A program made the position numbers and the translations under genes. A DNA stretch of 64,000 bases from Pandoraea anapnoica (GTDB lineage: Bacteria; Pseudomonadota; Gammaproteobacteria; Burkholderiales; Burkholderiaceae): NCBI RefSeq assembly GCF_902459765.1, contig NZ_CABPSP010000017.1, positions 1 through 64,000 of the forward strand, written 5' to 3'. Positions 1-7,620 of this stretch are shown piece after piece. The notes under the pieces are model-generated. The model was not told the DNA's origin, ran no database searches, and saw only the letters and a list, made by a program, of their open reading frames with translations. How positions within the stretch are numbered: the stretch's first letter is position 1; each line of letters begins with the position of its first letter.

Positions 1-453
1 TTTGCCGAGCAAGGCCGCCCGCGCTGGTTGGGGTTGAGCGACAAGACAAAAAAGCGAATGGGGGCGTCGGCGGGCGATCACAAGATATTGCAGCGCAGCG
101 GCCGCCTGGCCAGCAGCGTTCACCCGAGCCACGATGCCAACACGGCGCGCGTGAGTACGAACGTGGTCTACGCCGCGATCCACCAGTTCGGCGGCACGAT
201 CCAGCGCCACCCAATGTCGGGCCACGTGCGTCTGCGCACCGGGCGTGACGGCAAGTTGCTGCGTCAGGCCGATCACCCGCACCTGGCCGTGTTCGCGAAG
301 GCTGGCCACAAGCAAGTGTCCGTCAAGCGCTGGACGCGCTCCGAGGGCTGGTCGATCCACATCCCGGCCCGCCCGTTCTTCTCAATGACCGAGTCCGACT
401 GCCAGAATGCCGAGTCTGAGGTATCGGCGTATCTGCGTCGCCTGTTTGACTGA
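1..453 (+). CDS. Phage virion morphogenesis protein (Mu gpG type), 5' end outside window
   Basis: The reading frame is open from base 1. The residues before the first possible TTG (base 28) read FAEQGRPRW, which matches the usual start region of the Mu gpG/phage_tail_S family, so the true start lies before the window. Family hallmarks seen are a central IHQFGG motif and a C-terminal IPARPF motif. In Mu-like phages this protein acts in late head-tail assembly. It is the last gene before a 300-bp non-coding stretch, so it probably ends the upstream transcription unit of head genes. Confidence 0.85.
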   Translation, partial: FAEQGRPRWLGLSDKTKKRMGASAGDHKILQRSGRLASSVHPSHDANTARVSTNVVYAAIHQFGGTIQRHPMSGHVRLRTGRDGKLLRQADHPHLAVFAKAGHKQVSVKRWTRSEGWSIHIPARPFFSMTESDCQNAESEVSAYLRRLFD

Positions 454-757
454 TGGCGGCCCAGGATTCCCATCGTTTCAAAAATCGGCCGTTTAAGCCG
501 CTGCGACTATGGGGGTATAGCAAACCATAGGCAGCAGGACGCGAAGCCCGCCATCGTGTTTAGACCCCCCGTTAGTGTCGATTCCGCTATCGGGGTGGCG
601 GTGCAAATCCCAGCCTCGCGCCTCCGGGGTGCCAATTCCTGCCTTCTGTAACCCGTTCTGGGGTGTCGCCTATATATATTAGCGACGCCCCATCCGCCCC
701 AAAGCTGGTGACATCCGCCAGCATCCCCAGGCTTTCATAAATCGCCAACATGGCGAC
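454..757 (+). other. Non-coding stretch between head gene blocks, with hairpins
   Basis: No credible gene lies here. Seen directly: a CTATGG/CCATAG hairpin (507-512 with 525-530), a possible longer pairing of GGGGGT (511-516) with ACCCCC (564-569), and a 10-bp stem with one G-T pair (660-669 with 682-691) around an AT-only core (tatatatatt, 671-680). The last hairpin has no T-run, so it is not a standard terminator. The stretch ends in the 18-bp motif listed separately. It may end one transcription unit and start the next, or may be a structured RNA. Confidence 0.4.
660..691. repeat. Inverted repeat with AT-only loop
   Basis: GGGGTGTCGC and GCGACGCCCC flank a 12-base loop. The stem is complete apart from one G-T pair. 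It lies about 65 bp before the protease start and about 18 bp before the late-promoter-like motif. It could be an operator or a transcript hairpin. No T-run follows. Confidence 0.5.
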
Positions 758-760
758 ATG
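709..760 (+). promoter_or_regulatory. Candidate late promoter/activator motif, copy 1
   Basis: TGACATCCGCCAGCATCC (709-726) sits 49 bp before the protease ATG, and CGACATGGAC covers the start codon. The same 18 bp recurs at 12969-12986, 50 bp before the next block's ATG, again with CGACATGGAC at the start. The TGACA could serve as a -35-like element. Mu late genes are switched on from a few C-dependent promoters, so a phage-specific late activator site is inferred. Confidence 0.55.
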
Positions 761-1864
761 GACAAGCCACTCATCGCCTCCCTCTCGATTCAGATCACGC
801 CCGGCACGGGCGTGGTGCAGTTGGTGCCTGCCGGAGATTTTCGCGCTAACGACGGTCGCCCGTTCGAGTGCGCCGCCTGGTGCTTGACCGACGAGAACGC
901 TCAAAAGATCGTGTCGGCCCTTGCCGCCTGCGCAAAGCCGATGGTGATCGACTGGGAGCACCAATCCCTGTATGCCGCCCAAAGCGCCCAGCCTGCACCG
1001 GCCCCAGCTGCTGGCTGGTTCAAGACGCTGGAATGGCGTCCCGGCCAGGGCTTGTATGCCACCGACGTGAAATGGACGGCCCGTGCGGCCGCTTCCATTG
1101 ACGCCGAAGAGTATCGATACATCTCTCCGATATTCGCCTACGACAAGAGCGGCAACGTCACGAAGCTGCTCAATGCAGCCCTTACCAACAACCCGGCGCT
1201 AGACGACCTGGACGAGGTTCAACTCGCCGCCGCCAGTCGTCTCGCCGGTGACAAAACCCCACCGCAATCCCCGCCAATCCCGGCGGACAAATCTCAGGAG
1301 TTACCCATGAGTGCACTTATGGCCGCCTTGCGGCTAGTGACGCGACTGCCGGAGGCGGCGACCGAGGCCGAGGCTGTCGTCAGTCTGACCAAGCTGGCCG
1401 AGACGGTCGGCGCGACCAAGGAAAATCCGGTCGACCTGACGGAGCACCTCGCTGGCCAGCAAACGCAGATTGCTGCGCTGACCAATGCCACGCCCGACCC
1501 GGCCAAATTCGTGCCGATCCAGGTCATGCACGACATGCAGGCCAAGATCGCCGCGCTCACCAGCGGCCAGCAGCAAAGCGAGGTCGACGGTCTCGTCACT
1601 GCCGCCCTGGCCAGCAACAACCTGCTGCCGTCCCAAGAAGCGTGGGCGCGCGAGCTGGGTAAGGCCAACATCGAATTGCTCAAGCAACACCTGGCCAATA
1701 GCACGCCGATGGCGGCTCTCGGGAAGATGCAGACCAACAGCAAGCCCCCGGCCGGTGGTGGTGCTGCCGACCCGAACGCCCTGTCGGCTGAAGCAATCGC
1801 GGCGTGCACGCAACTTGGCTTGTCGCAGGAGGACTTCGCGAAGTCCAAGGTAGGTGGCCAATGA
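758..1864 (+). CDS. Mu I-type head maturation protease with scaffold domain
   Basis: A 368-residue protein of the Mu-like prophage I family: an N-terminal protease region (about 1-170, with features such as VIDWEHQSLY and YRYISPIFAY) followed by an Ala/Gln-rich scaffold region. It cleaves the scaffold, and probably itself, during capsid assembly. It is the first gene of a tightly packed block followed by decoration protein and capsid. The ATG at 758 has only a poor ribosome-binding site, but family alignment and the upstream repeated motif support it. Codon 184 is an in-frame ATG with a good Shine-Dalgarno (see next entry). Confidence 0.88.
   Translation: MDKPLIASLSIQITPGTGVVQLVPAGDFRANDGRPFECAAWCLTDENAQKIVSALAACAKPMVIDWEHQSLYAAQSAQPAPAPAAGWFKTLEWRPGQGLYATDVKWTARAAASIDAEEYRYISPIFAYDKSGNVTKLLNAALTNNPALDDLDEVQLAAASRLAGDKTPPQSPPIPADKSQELPMSALMAALRLVTRLPEAATEAEAVVSLTKLAETVGATKENPVDLTEHLAGQQTQIAALTNATPDPAKFVPIQVMHDMQAKIAALTSGQQQSEVDGLVTAALASNNLLPSQEAWARELGKANIELLKQHLANSTPMAALGKMQTNSKPPAGGGAADPNALSAEAIAACTQLGLSQEDFAKSKVGGQ
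1307..1864 (+). CDS. Probable internal-start scaffold protein (Mu Z type)
   Basis: The ATG at 1307 is in frame with the protease gene and has CAGGAG eight to ten bases upstream, a far better ribosome-binding site than the protease start itself. Translation here would give a 185-residue scaffold made of the C-terminal part of the protease, as known for Mu I/Z and lambda C/Nu3. The nested arrangement is visible in the sequence. Its use is inferred from those relatives. Confidence 0.65.
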   Translation: MSALMAALRLVTRLPEAATEAEAVVSLTKLAETVGATKENPVDLTEHLAGQQTQIAALTNATPDPAKFVPIQVMHDMQAKIAALTSGQQQSEVDGLVTAALASNNLLPSQEAWARELGKANIELLKQHLANSTPMAALGKMQTNSKPPAGGGAADPNALSAEAIAACTQLGLSQEDFAKSKVGGQ

Positions 1865-2265
1865 CCGCCATTGCAGAGGATCGCAACACGCCGTACATGG
1901 ACGGCCAGATCGTGCCGGTGCCGGTCAAGGCTGCGACGGTGATTCACGCGGGCCTGATTGTCTGTGCTGACGCCACGGGCTACGCCATCGAAGGCAAGAC
2001 CGCCGACGACCTGACCTACCTCGGCTGCGCCGAGCAATTCATCGACAACAGCAAGGGCGCGGACGGCGACATGTTCGTCCTGGTGCGCCGCCTCAAGGCG
2101 TTCCAGTGGGCGAATGACAGTGCCGACCCGGTGTTGCAGGCCGGACTCGGCAAGCCCTGTTTCATCGTAGACAACCAGACCGTCGCCGCAACTGACGGCG
2201 GCGCAACTCGCTCGCAGGCTGGCATCGTGGTGGAAATCGATGCTGACGGCGTGTGGGTTCAGTAA
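1861..2265 (+). CDS. Putative head decoration protein
   Basis: A 134-residue protein. The ATG at 1861 overlaps the protease stop (ATGA) and follows AAGGTAGG, so it is preferred over the upstream in-frame start at 1804. The protein is small, acidic and predicted beta-rich, with no membrane segment. Its place between scaffold and major capsid protein is where Mu-like and related phages carry a capsid-stabilising decoration protein (DUF2190-like). The function comes mainly from position. The sequence itself shows no decisive motif. Confidence 0.6.
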   Translation: MTAIAEDRNTPYMDGQIVPVPVKAATVIHAGLIVCADATGYAIEGKTADDLTYLGCAEQFIDNSKGADGDMFVLVRRLKAFQWANDSADPVLQAGLGKPCFIVDNQTVAATDGGATRSQAGIVVEIDADGVWVQ

Positions 2266-2277
2266 GGAGAGAACAAC

Positions 2278-3186
2278 ATGATCGTCAATGCGCAATCCAT
2301 TGCCATCATCTTTCAGGGCATCAACGCCATCTTCAATAATGCGTTCGGCGCGGCTCCGAGCACTTGGCAGCAGATCGCCATGAAAGTGCCGTCCGTCGGC
2401 CGCGAAGAGCACTACGCCTGGCTGGATCGCTTCCCGGCCATGCGCAAGTGGGTCGGTGACAAGCACATCAAGGCACTCAAGGCGCACGGTTACACCGTCC
2501 GTAACGACGACTTCGAAGCTACCGTCGAAGTCGACCGTAACGACATCGAAGATGATCGCCTCGGCATCTACGCCCCGCAGGCGCAAAGCGCGGGCTTTTC
2601 GGCAGCGCAGTTGCCTGACGACATTGTCTACGCCCTGGTCAACGGCGGCTTCGAGAACGCCTGTTACGACGGCCAGTACTTCTTCGATACCGACCACCCG
2701 GTCGGTGATGGTGTGGCGTCGAACAAGTTCGACATGCCGCTCTCCATTTCCACTCAAGCGGCGGCGATGGCTTCGTATGGAGCTATGCGCACGGCTATGC
2801 GCAAGATCAAGGACGACGAGGGCCGCCCGCTGAATGTGCGCCCGAACATTCTGCTTGTCGGCCCCGGTCAGGAAGACGTAGCCAACTCCCTCATGACGAG
2901 CGACCGCCTCGAGGACGGCAAGAACAACCTGTACAAGGGCACCGCCACCGTTGTGTGCGATGCCCGTATCGAATCCGACACGGCGTGGTTCCTGCTCGAC
3001 GCCACCAAGCCGGTTCGCCCCTTCGTTTATCAGGAGCGCAAGGCACCGGTGTTCGTGGCGCAGTTCGATATGACCGCTGATGACGTGTTCATGCGCAAGC
3101 AGTTCAAGTTCGGCGCAGAGGCGCGTGCGGCTGGTGGTTACGGCTTCTGGCAGCTGGCGGCCGGCTCCACCGGTACCGGTCACTAA
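2278..3186 (+). CDS. Mu gpT-type major head subunit
   Basis: A 302-residue Mu-like prophage major head subunit (gpT family). Recognised by the N-terminal segment with MKVPSVGREEHYAWLDRFP, then the FEATVEVDRNDIEDDRLGIY region and the central YFFDTDHPVG. It forms the icosahedral shell. AAGGAGAG precedes the ATG at 2278, a strong ribosome-binding site fitting the high expression of a capsid gene. It follows the decoration protein by 12 bases and is followed by a strongly structured non-coding stretch. Confidence 0.95.
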   Translation: MIVNAQSIAIIFQGINAIFNNAFGAAPSTWQQIAMKVPSVGREEHYAWLDRFPAMRKWVGDKHIKALKAHGYTVRNDDFEATVEVDRNDIEDDRLGIYAPQAQSAGFSAAQLPDDIVYALVNGGFENACYDGQYFFDTDHPVGDGVASNKFDMPLSISTQAAAMASYGAMRTAMRKIKDDEGRPLNVRPNILLVGPGQEDVANSLMTSDRLEDGKNNLYKGTATVVCDARIESDTAWFLLDATKPVRPFVYQERKAPVFVAQFDMTADDVFMRKQFKFGAEARAAGGYGFWQLAAGSTGTGH

Positions 3187-3287
3187 TCAGCCACCAGAGA
3201 ACGGCCACGCGACGCCGATACGCGTGGTGAAAGCGTGACCGGAGCATCGGCTCAAGCGGCTCCGGTCATGAAATCGATGAGGACATT
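3187..3287 (+). ncRNA. Structured element downstream of gpT
   Basis: Two perfect stems lie back to back in 100 bases: CCACGCG/CGCGTGG (3205-3211 with 3221-3227, 9-base loop) and TGACCGGAGC/GCTCCGGTCA (3236-3245 with 3259-3268, 13-base loop). Neither is followed by a T-run, and the next gene starts 20 bases later on the same strand. From memory, a conserved RNA motif has been described downstream of gpT in Mu-like phages, and this may be an example. It was not compared with any model. A cis-acting mRNA stabiliser or processing site is an alternative. Confidence 0.5.
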
Positions 3288-3896
3288 ATGGAAAAGCAGA
3301 AACACCCGGCGATCAGGGTCGCATCGCGCCCGGAGACGTTCCGCCGCGCTGGTCGCGTGTTCGGCCGTGAGCCGATCACGCTGGTGCTCGCACAGTTGAG
3401 TCCCACCGAATACACGGCGCTCACGACGGACAAGTCGCTGGTCGCCGTCGAGACGGTGGTGGAGCGAACGATGGCCGAGGCCGAGAAATTCAAGCATCTC
3501 GACTCGGCGCATGTGAAGGCTGCCGTGGCACGCATGGCCACCAGTTCGACCACCGTCGAGAGTCAGCCGGGCGAGTGCGCTGCTGGTGAATGTCGGCGCG
3601 AAGCGGAGCTTTCGAATCGCGCGCAGGAACTGGACAGGCGTCACGAGGAGCAGTTCCGGTTCGAGTCCGAGCTGAAAACAATCGAAGGCGCATTGCTCGT
3701 GCGCGCGTCGGAGCTGGATGCGCGCGACACGGCGCTCACCGAGAAAGCGGCCGAACTGGACAAGCGCGCCGAAGCCCTCGACGCCCGCGAGCAGGCATTG
3801 CAGGCCGCGAGCGAGTCGAGCGCTGGCCAGACCGATTCCAGTCAGGCCAAACCCGCCGCCACGGCCAAGTCCGCTGACCATCAGGGGAAGCGATAA
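3288..3896 (+). CDS. Mu gp35-type protein with C-terminal coiled coil
   Basis: A 202-residue protein. Residues 1-85 form a compact domain (with FRRAGRVFGREPITLVL) typical of the HI1506/gp35-like proteins that follow gpT in Mu-like phages. Residues 95-180 are a charged heptad-rich coiled coil with repeated ELDARDTALTEKAAELDKRAEALDA-like units. A GATGAGGA ribosome-binding site precedes the ATG. The role in the virion is not established. The long coiled coil is an addition to the minimal family and could mediate binding to another head or connector protein. Confidence 0.65.
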   Translation: MEKQKHPAIRVASRPETFRRAGRVFGREPITLVLAQLSPTEYTALTTDKSLVAVETVVERTMAEAEKFKHLDSAHVKAAVARMATSSTTVESQPGECAAGECRREAELSNRAQELDRRHEEQFRFESELKTIEGALLVRASELDARDTALTEKAAELDKRAEALDAREQALQAASESSAGQTDSSQAKPAATAKSADHQGKR

Positions 3897-3899
3897 ATC

Positions 3900-4325
3900 A
3901 TGGCCTACGCCACGCGACAGGACATGGTGAATAGCTTCGGCGAGTACGAAGTCAGAGCCCTGACAGATCGAAACGACACCGGCGAGATTGACGACGCGGT
4001 GCTCGCGGCCGGACTCGAAGATGCCAGCGCCGAGATCGACACCTTCCTCGGCAGTCGCTACAGCCTGCCGTTGCAGATCGTGCCGCGCTTCCTTGCGAGC
4101 AAGTGCTGCGATATCTGCCGCTATCACCTGACCGGGGCTGGCACGACGTGCACCGAGGAAATTCAGAAGCGGTATGACCTCGCGATCAAGTTTCTGAAGC
4201 TGATCGCGACCGGGCAGATAACGCTCGGCGCTGACGCAACGGGTGCCACGGTCGAGGCGAAGAACGTCGTCAAGTTCAATCGCGGCACGAAGATCTTCAG
4301 TAACCGGGATCGCGGAGGCTATTGA
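3900..4325 (+). CDS. Mu gp36-type head-tail connector protein (DUF1320)
   Basis: A 141-residue DUF1320 protein. The N-terminal YATRQDMVNSFGEYEVRALTDR and the following helical DASAEIDTFLGSRYSLPL are characteristic. Members are placed at the head-tail junction. The gene starts three bases after its upstream neighbour and its stop overlaps the next ATG (TGATG), implying translational coupling. Confidence 0.88.
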   Translation: MAYATRQDMVNSFGEYEVRALTDRNDTGEIDDAVLAAGLEDASAEIDTFLGSRYSLPLQIVPRFLASKCCDICRYHLTGAGTTCTEEIQKRYDLAIKFLKLIATGQITLGADATGATVEAKNVVKFNRGTKIFSNRDRGGY

Positions 4326-5017
4326 TGAGCGAGACCATCCGGCCGGTGAAACCGGCATATGTCCCGATCATTGCGGCCGTCGAGCTCGCCATCGTTGATC
4401 GCCTGGCGCGTGGGCTGGGGAGCATGGTCAAGGAGGTCAAGACCTACGGCGGCGAGTTCGACATGGACGACTTCGAGAACGTCGTGCGTCGATTCCCGGC
4501 CGTGTGGGTCACGTTCGCAGGTGTCAAGCGCACCGATCCCGTGAGCACGAGCCGAGCCAAGTTCAAGGCCGAGGCCACGTTCGCTGTGATGGTAGGGGCT
4601 CGAAACATTCGCGGCGAGGAGTCGACTCGGCATGGCGGCGTCGCCAAGGACGAGGTCGGCACGAACATGCTCATCACCTGTGTGCGGCGTCTTCTCAATC
4701 AGCAGGACATGGGTCTTCCCATTCGCGAGCTTCAACCTGGTGTGATCAAGACGCTGTTTAACACCAGTGTCAAGTCGGACGCGAAATCGGTGTTCGCGAT
4801 GGAGTTCCACACCGCTTGGGTGGAAGACAGCCTGTCCATCGGTGGCTTCCCGCAGGGTGGGCCCGACGACCCGCTCGGTGCGGTGTTCGAACAATACGGC
4901 GGCCAGATCGATCCGCCATCGCCTGAATTCCGGTCGCTGGTCATGAAGTACTACCTGGAGCCCAACGATGGCGAGCCCTCGCTGGAGGATGTGGTGATTC
5001 TGAAGGAGAACCCATGA
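4325..5017 (+). CDS. Mu gp37-type protein, putative tail terminator (DUF1834)
   Basis: A 230-residue DUF1834 protein. The ATG at 4325, which overlaps the upstream stop, is chosen over the TTG one codon earlier. Hallmarks are the RFPAVWVTFAG strand and the later MGARNIRGEE-like segment. In Mu-like phages this position encodes the protein that caps the finished tail tube and joins it to the head. It overlaps the next gene by ATGA. Confidence 0.82.
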   Translation: MSETIRPVKPAYVPIIAAVELAIVDRLARGLGSMVKEVKTYGGEFDMDDFENVVRRFPAVWVTFAGVKRTDPVSTSRAKFKAEATFAVMVGARNIRGEESTRHGGVAKDEVGTNMLITCVRRLLNQQDMGLPIRELQPGVIKTLFNTSVKSDAKSVFAMEFHTAWVEDSLSIGGFPQGGPDDPLGAVFEQYGGQIDPPSPEFRSLVMKYYLEPNDGEPSLEDVVILKENP

Positions 5018-5253
5018 AAGTTATTGCGAGAAAGGGAGTGCGTGTCCCTTGCGAGAATCACTCGCGCAAGTACATCACTGATGCGAAGGCGGGGGTGGTG
5101 AAAGAGAGCGCTTATTACATGCGCCGCGTCTTCGACGGCGATCTGATGGTCGTTGAAGACGTGCCGCAGGTCGAAGCCGTCGAAGCCGTCGAAGCCAAAC
5201 CGGATGCAGAAGCCCCGGTGACCACCGCCAAGCGTGGCGGCAAGGGAGCGTAA
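5014..5253 (+). CDS. Mu gp38-type small protein (DUF2635)
   Basis: A 79-residue protein with the DUF2635 start (MKVIARKGVRVPCE, then YYMRRVFDGDL). Residues 55-79 are a low-complexity acidic then basic tail containing a short repeat (VEAVEAVEAK). The ATG overlaps the upstream stop and has AAGGAG in front. It sits directly before the sheath gene, as in Mu. Function is unknown. Confidence 0.8.
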   Translation: MKVIARKGVRVPCENHSRKYITDAKAGVVKESAYYMRRVFDGDLMVVEDVPQVEAVEAVEAKPDAEAPVTTAKRGGKGA

Positions 5254-5256
5254 GAC

Positions 5257-6675
5257 ATGTCGAGTCCAAACGTCACTATCTACCAGATTCCACCTGGCCG
5301 GAAGCCTGGGCATTACTTCGAGTTCAACACAAAGGCCGCGCTAAACACGCTTCCGGCTAATGATCAGAGCATGATCATCGTCGGCCAGCGCACGACCGAA
5401 GGTCAGCTCGACGCCCTTGTCCCGTTGGATATCTATAGTGAAGATCAGGCTGCCGATGCATTTGGCAACGGCTCGCTCGCTCACATCGCAGTCACTGCGG
5501 CCCTGACGGCCAACCGGTATCTCGCGTTGACCGTCATCGCTGTCGATGACGCGGCCGCTGGCCAGCCTGCGCATGGCACTGTCACATTCGACGGCACTGC
5601 AACGGCTGATGGTGCGTTTGCGCTGTTCATCGGCAATGCCCGCGTCGACGTGAAGGTCTCGTCTGGCGATGACGCTGATACGGTTGCCGCCAGCCTCGTT
5701 GATGCAATCACCCAGGCGGTCAAGCTTCCGGTCACAGCAACGGCCACAGCGGGCGCTGTCACCATCACCGCCAAGAACAAAGGCGAATTTGGCAATGGAA
5801 TTGTCACTTCGCAGTTGAATCAGGCACTAGGCATCACCGCGACACTCACGCCATTCGCTGGCGGCCTGAACGATCCGGACATCGCTCCGGCGCTGGCCAA
5901 GGTGTTCGGCGCGGCGTACACCATCTACGCGATCTGCTGGGCGACGGAGACGGCGCTCACGAAACTGCGCGATCACGTCAATGCGGTCTCGCACCCGCTT
6001 GAGCAGCGCCGCACGATGGGCTTCGCGGGCACGTCGACCACGCTTGCGTCGGCAACAACGCTCGCCGGGGATCTGAATGGCGAGCGCGTCACGATTGCCT
6101 GGCACCCACAGTCGTTGTGTCTTCCCGCCCAGATTGGCCCGGCCTACGCGGCAACGGTGGCGACCGAATCGGATCCGGCGCGCCCGTTCGACAACCTGGC
6201 TATCCCTGGTCTGGACGTGACGCCAGTGGCGGCGTGGCCGGGGCGCACGGAGCAAGAGAAGGCACTGCACAACGGCGTCACGCCGCTGCAAATGGGGCCC
6301 GGCAACGCGGTGCAGATCGTGCGTGCCATCACCACGTACACGGAAACGCCGGAGGGCACGGAAGATCCTTCGCTGCTCGATATCACGACGGTGCGCTCGC
6401 TCGACTACACCGCGAAGTCATGCAAGACCCGTATCGACCTGCGCTATCCGCGCTCGAAGATCGCGGCGAAGACGCCTGCCAACGTGCGCAGCGATCTGCT
6501 CGATGTCCTCTACACCCTGGAACAGATGGAGATCCTGCGCTTCATTGACAAGTACAAGGATGGGTTGATTGTCGAGGAGGACCTGCAGGAGGTCGGCCAG
6601 TTGTGTGCGGCGATTCCTGCGCCGGTGGTTCCGGGCTTCCACGTGCTGGCCGCACGTATCGACCTGTACCTCTGA
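5257..6675 (+). CDS. Contractile tail sheath protein (Mu gpL type)
   Basis: A 472-residue sheath protein. The N-terminal part (IYQIPPGRKPGHYFEF, then MIIVGQR) is family-typical. An inserted beta domain of about 90 residues (roughly 100-190, Thr/Ala-rich) precedes the conserved C-terminal domain, with TYTETPEGTEDPSLLDI and a DLRYPRSKI segment. It polymerises around the tail tube and contracts on infection, showing that the phage is a myovirus. Tube and chaperone genes follow directly. Confidence 0.95.
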   Translation: MSSPNVTIYQIPPGRKPGHYFEFNTKAALNTLPANDQSMIIVGQRTTEGQLDALVPLDIYSEDQAADAFGNGSLAHIAVTAALTANRYLALTVIAVDDAAAGQPAHGTVTFDGTATADGAFALFIGNARVDVKVSSGDDADTVAASLVDAITQAVKLPVTATATAGAVTITAKNKGEFGNGIVTSQLNQALGITATLTPFAGGLNDPDIAPALAKVFGAAYTIYAICWATETALTKLRDHVNAVSHPLEQRRTMGFAGTSTTLASATTLAGDLNGERVTIAWHPQSLCLPAQIGPAYAATVATESDPARPFDNLAIPGLDVTPVAAWPGRTEQEKALHNGVTPLQMGPGNAVQIVRAITTYTETPEGTEDPSLLDITTVRSLDYTAKSCKTRIDLRYPRSKIAAKTPANVRSDLLDVLYTLEQMEILRFIDKYKDGLIVEEDLQEVGQLCAAIPAPVVPGFHVLAARIDLYL

Positions 6676-6700
6676 CCCGACATAGCCAAAGGAGCCAATC

Positions 6701-7075
6701 ATGGCATTGAAAGATTACGTCGGCGCCATCGTGCTGGAGGTCGACGGACAAGAGGCCGAGGTGGTGTCGTTCTCGGTTACGTCGCACACCGGAAAGAAGC
6801 CGGTGAAGACGATGAACCGTTCGGGACGTGCTGCGGGCGTTTCTCGCGGTGTGGAATCGCACGATTTGAAGGTCACCGTTGTGATTCCGCAGGACGAGGA
6901 AGAAATCGACTGGTGGAACATGCACGGCGGCAAATTGACGACGTCCCCTGTCGCTGGCGGAAAGCGCACCAGCTACCGGGACTGCGTCACGATCGACGTC
7001 GGCACGCAGTACTCGGTCGATAACGAAGCACGTCGTGACCTGACTATTTTTGCAACTCAAAAGGTGGATGAATAA
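6701..7075 (+). CDS. Tail tube protein (Mu gpM type)
   Basis: A 124-residue tube protein with the motif VVSFSVTSHTGKKPVKTMNRSGRAAG near the start and the DLKVTVVIP strand. It forms the inner tube inside the sheath. AAAGGAG lies upstream of the ATG. Tube follows sheath as in all Mu-like myoviruses, and the stop is directly adjacent to the next ATG. Confidence 0.92.
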   Translation: MALKDYVGAIVLEVDGQEAEVVSFSVTSHTGKKPVKTMNRSGRAAGVSRGVESHDLKVTVVIPQDEEEIDWWNMHGGKLTTSPVAGGKRTSYRDCVTIDVGTQYSVDNEARRDLTIFATQKVDE

Positions 7076-7450
7076 ATGCTGACTATCAAAGACAAGCTGC
7101 TCTGCGGCATCGAATATCCCGCCGGAAGCGGCCAGATGCATCGTGACTTCGAGGTGCGTCTGCCTCGTGTGGGGGATCGTATCGAGGTGGCCGAAAGCCC
7201 GGACGTCATGGGGAGCATGGTGTCGAACGCCCGATTCGACGCTGCCATGCTGACTCGCTGCATCACGAGCCTCGGCACCATTCCGCCCGAGAAGATCACC
7301 GAGGAGCTGATCGTGTCGGCCGTTGAGATCGATTACCAGATCATGGAGGCGGCCCAGGAGCGACTAAAAAAATCGCTGATCGTTTCGAATCAGATCCCCG
7401 AATCCGAGAGTATCGACTCGCAGTCCTCGTCTTCGGAAAGTACGGAATAA
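7076..7450 (+). CDS. Tail assembly chaperone, zero-frame product (Mu gp41 type)
   Basis: A 124-residue protein of the Mu-like gp41 tail assembly chaperone group: a helical domain with PRVGDRIEVAE and a Ser/Glu-rich tail. It starts immediately after the tube stop, with AAGGTGGA as ribosome-binding site. A seven-A run (7366-7372), phased as A AAA AAA, lies near the end of the gene. Slipping back one base there leads into the -1 frame ORF described next. This is the lambda G/GT-like chaperone pair placed before the tape measure. Confidence 0.85.
   Translation: MLTIKDKLLCGIEYPAGSGQMHRDFEVRLPRVGDRIEVAESPDVMGSMVSNARFDAAMLTRCITSLGTIPPEKITEELIVSAVEIDYQIMEAAQERLKKSLIVSNQIPESESIDSQSSSSESTE
7366..7372 (+). 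other. Slippery heptamer A AAA AAA for -1 frameshift
   Basis: In the chaperone frame the codons are CTA AAA AAA TCG, so the heptamer fits the X XXY YYZ rule. The -1 frame is open from here to the stop at 7618, next to the tape-measure start. A tail chaperone with such a shift is a near-universal feature of long-tailed phages. Confidence 0.8.
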
Positions 7451-7620
7451 ACGAAGAGCGACTCCAGCGCATGACGGATACCGAGATTGCCGGGTTCGTC
7501 TATGCGTTGGAGACGCTCAACGGCAAGCCGCACGGTTCGTCGCGCGGCGGTTCGTCCCGGGAAGTGGTCAGCATGCGCAGGCCACGTTTGAAGAAATCCA
7601 AGAAGCCAAAAGGTAAGTAA
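7372..7620 (+). CDS. Frameshifted C-terminal extension of the tail assembly chaperone
   Basis: The frame one base back from the chaperone is open from the slippery site to TAA at 7618-7620, with no strong start of its own. The first ATG, at 7471, leaves only 49 residues. The fused product would be about 181 residues: 99 from the zero frame, then the extension. The extension carries TDTEIAGFVYALETLNGK and a basic Ser/Lys-rich end. In other phages the extension helps load the tape measure protein. Its stop overlaps the tape-measure ATG (TAATG). Confidence 0.75.
   Translation: MADRFESDPRIREYRLAVLVFGKYGINEERLQRMTDTEIAGFVYALETLNGKPHGSSRGGSSREVVSMRRPRLKKSKKPKGK

Noticed and set aside
590-640. A tRNA-like stretch (ggtgcaaatccc... 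with a matching-looking 3' part)
   Set aside because: No acceptor stem, anticodon arm or correctly sized T-arm can be drawn.
1294-3183. A 629-codon minus-strand frame over the capsid genes
   Set aside because: Antisense to protease, decoration and gpT genes, which are clearly real.
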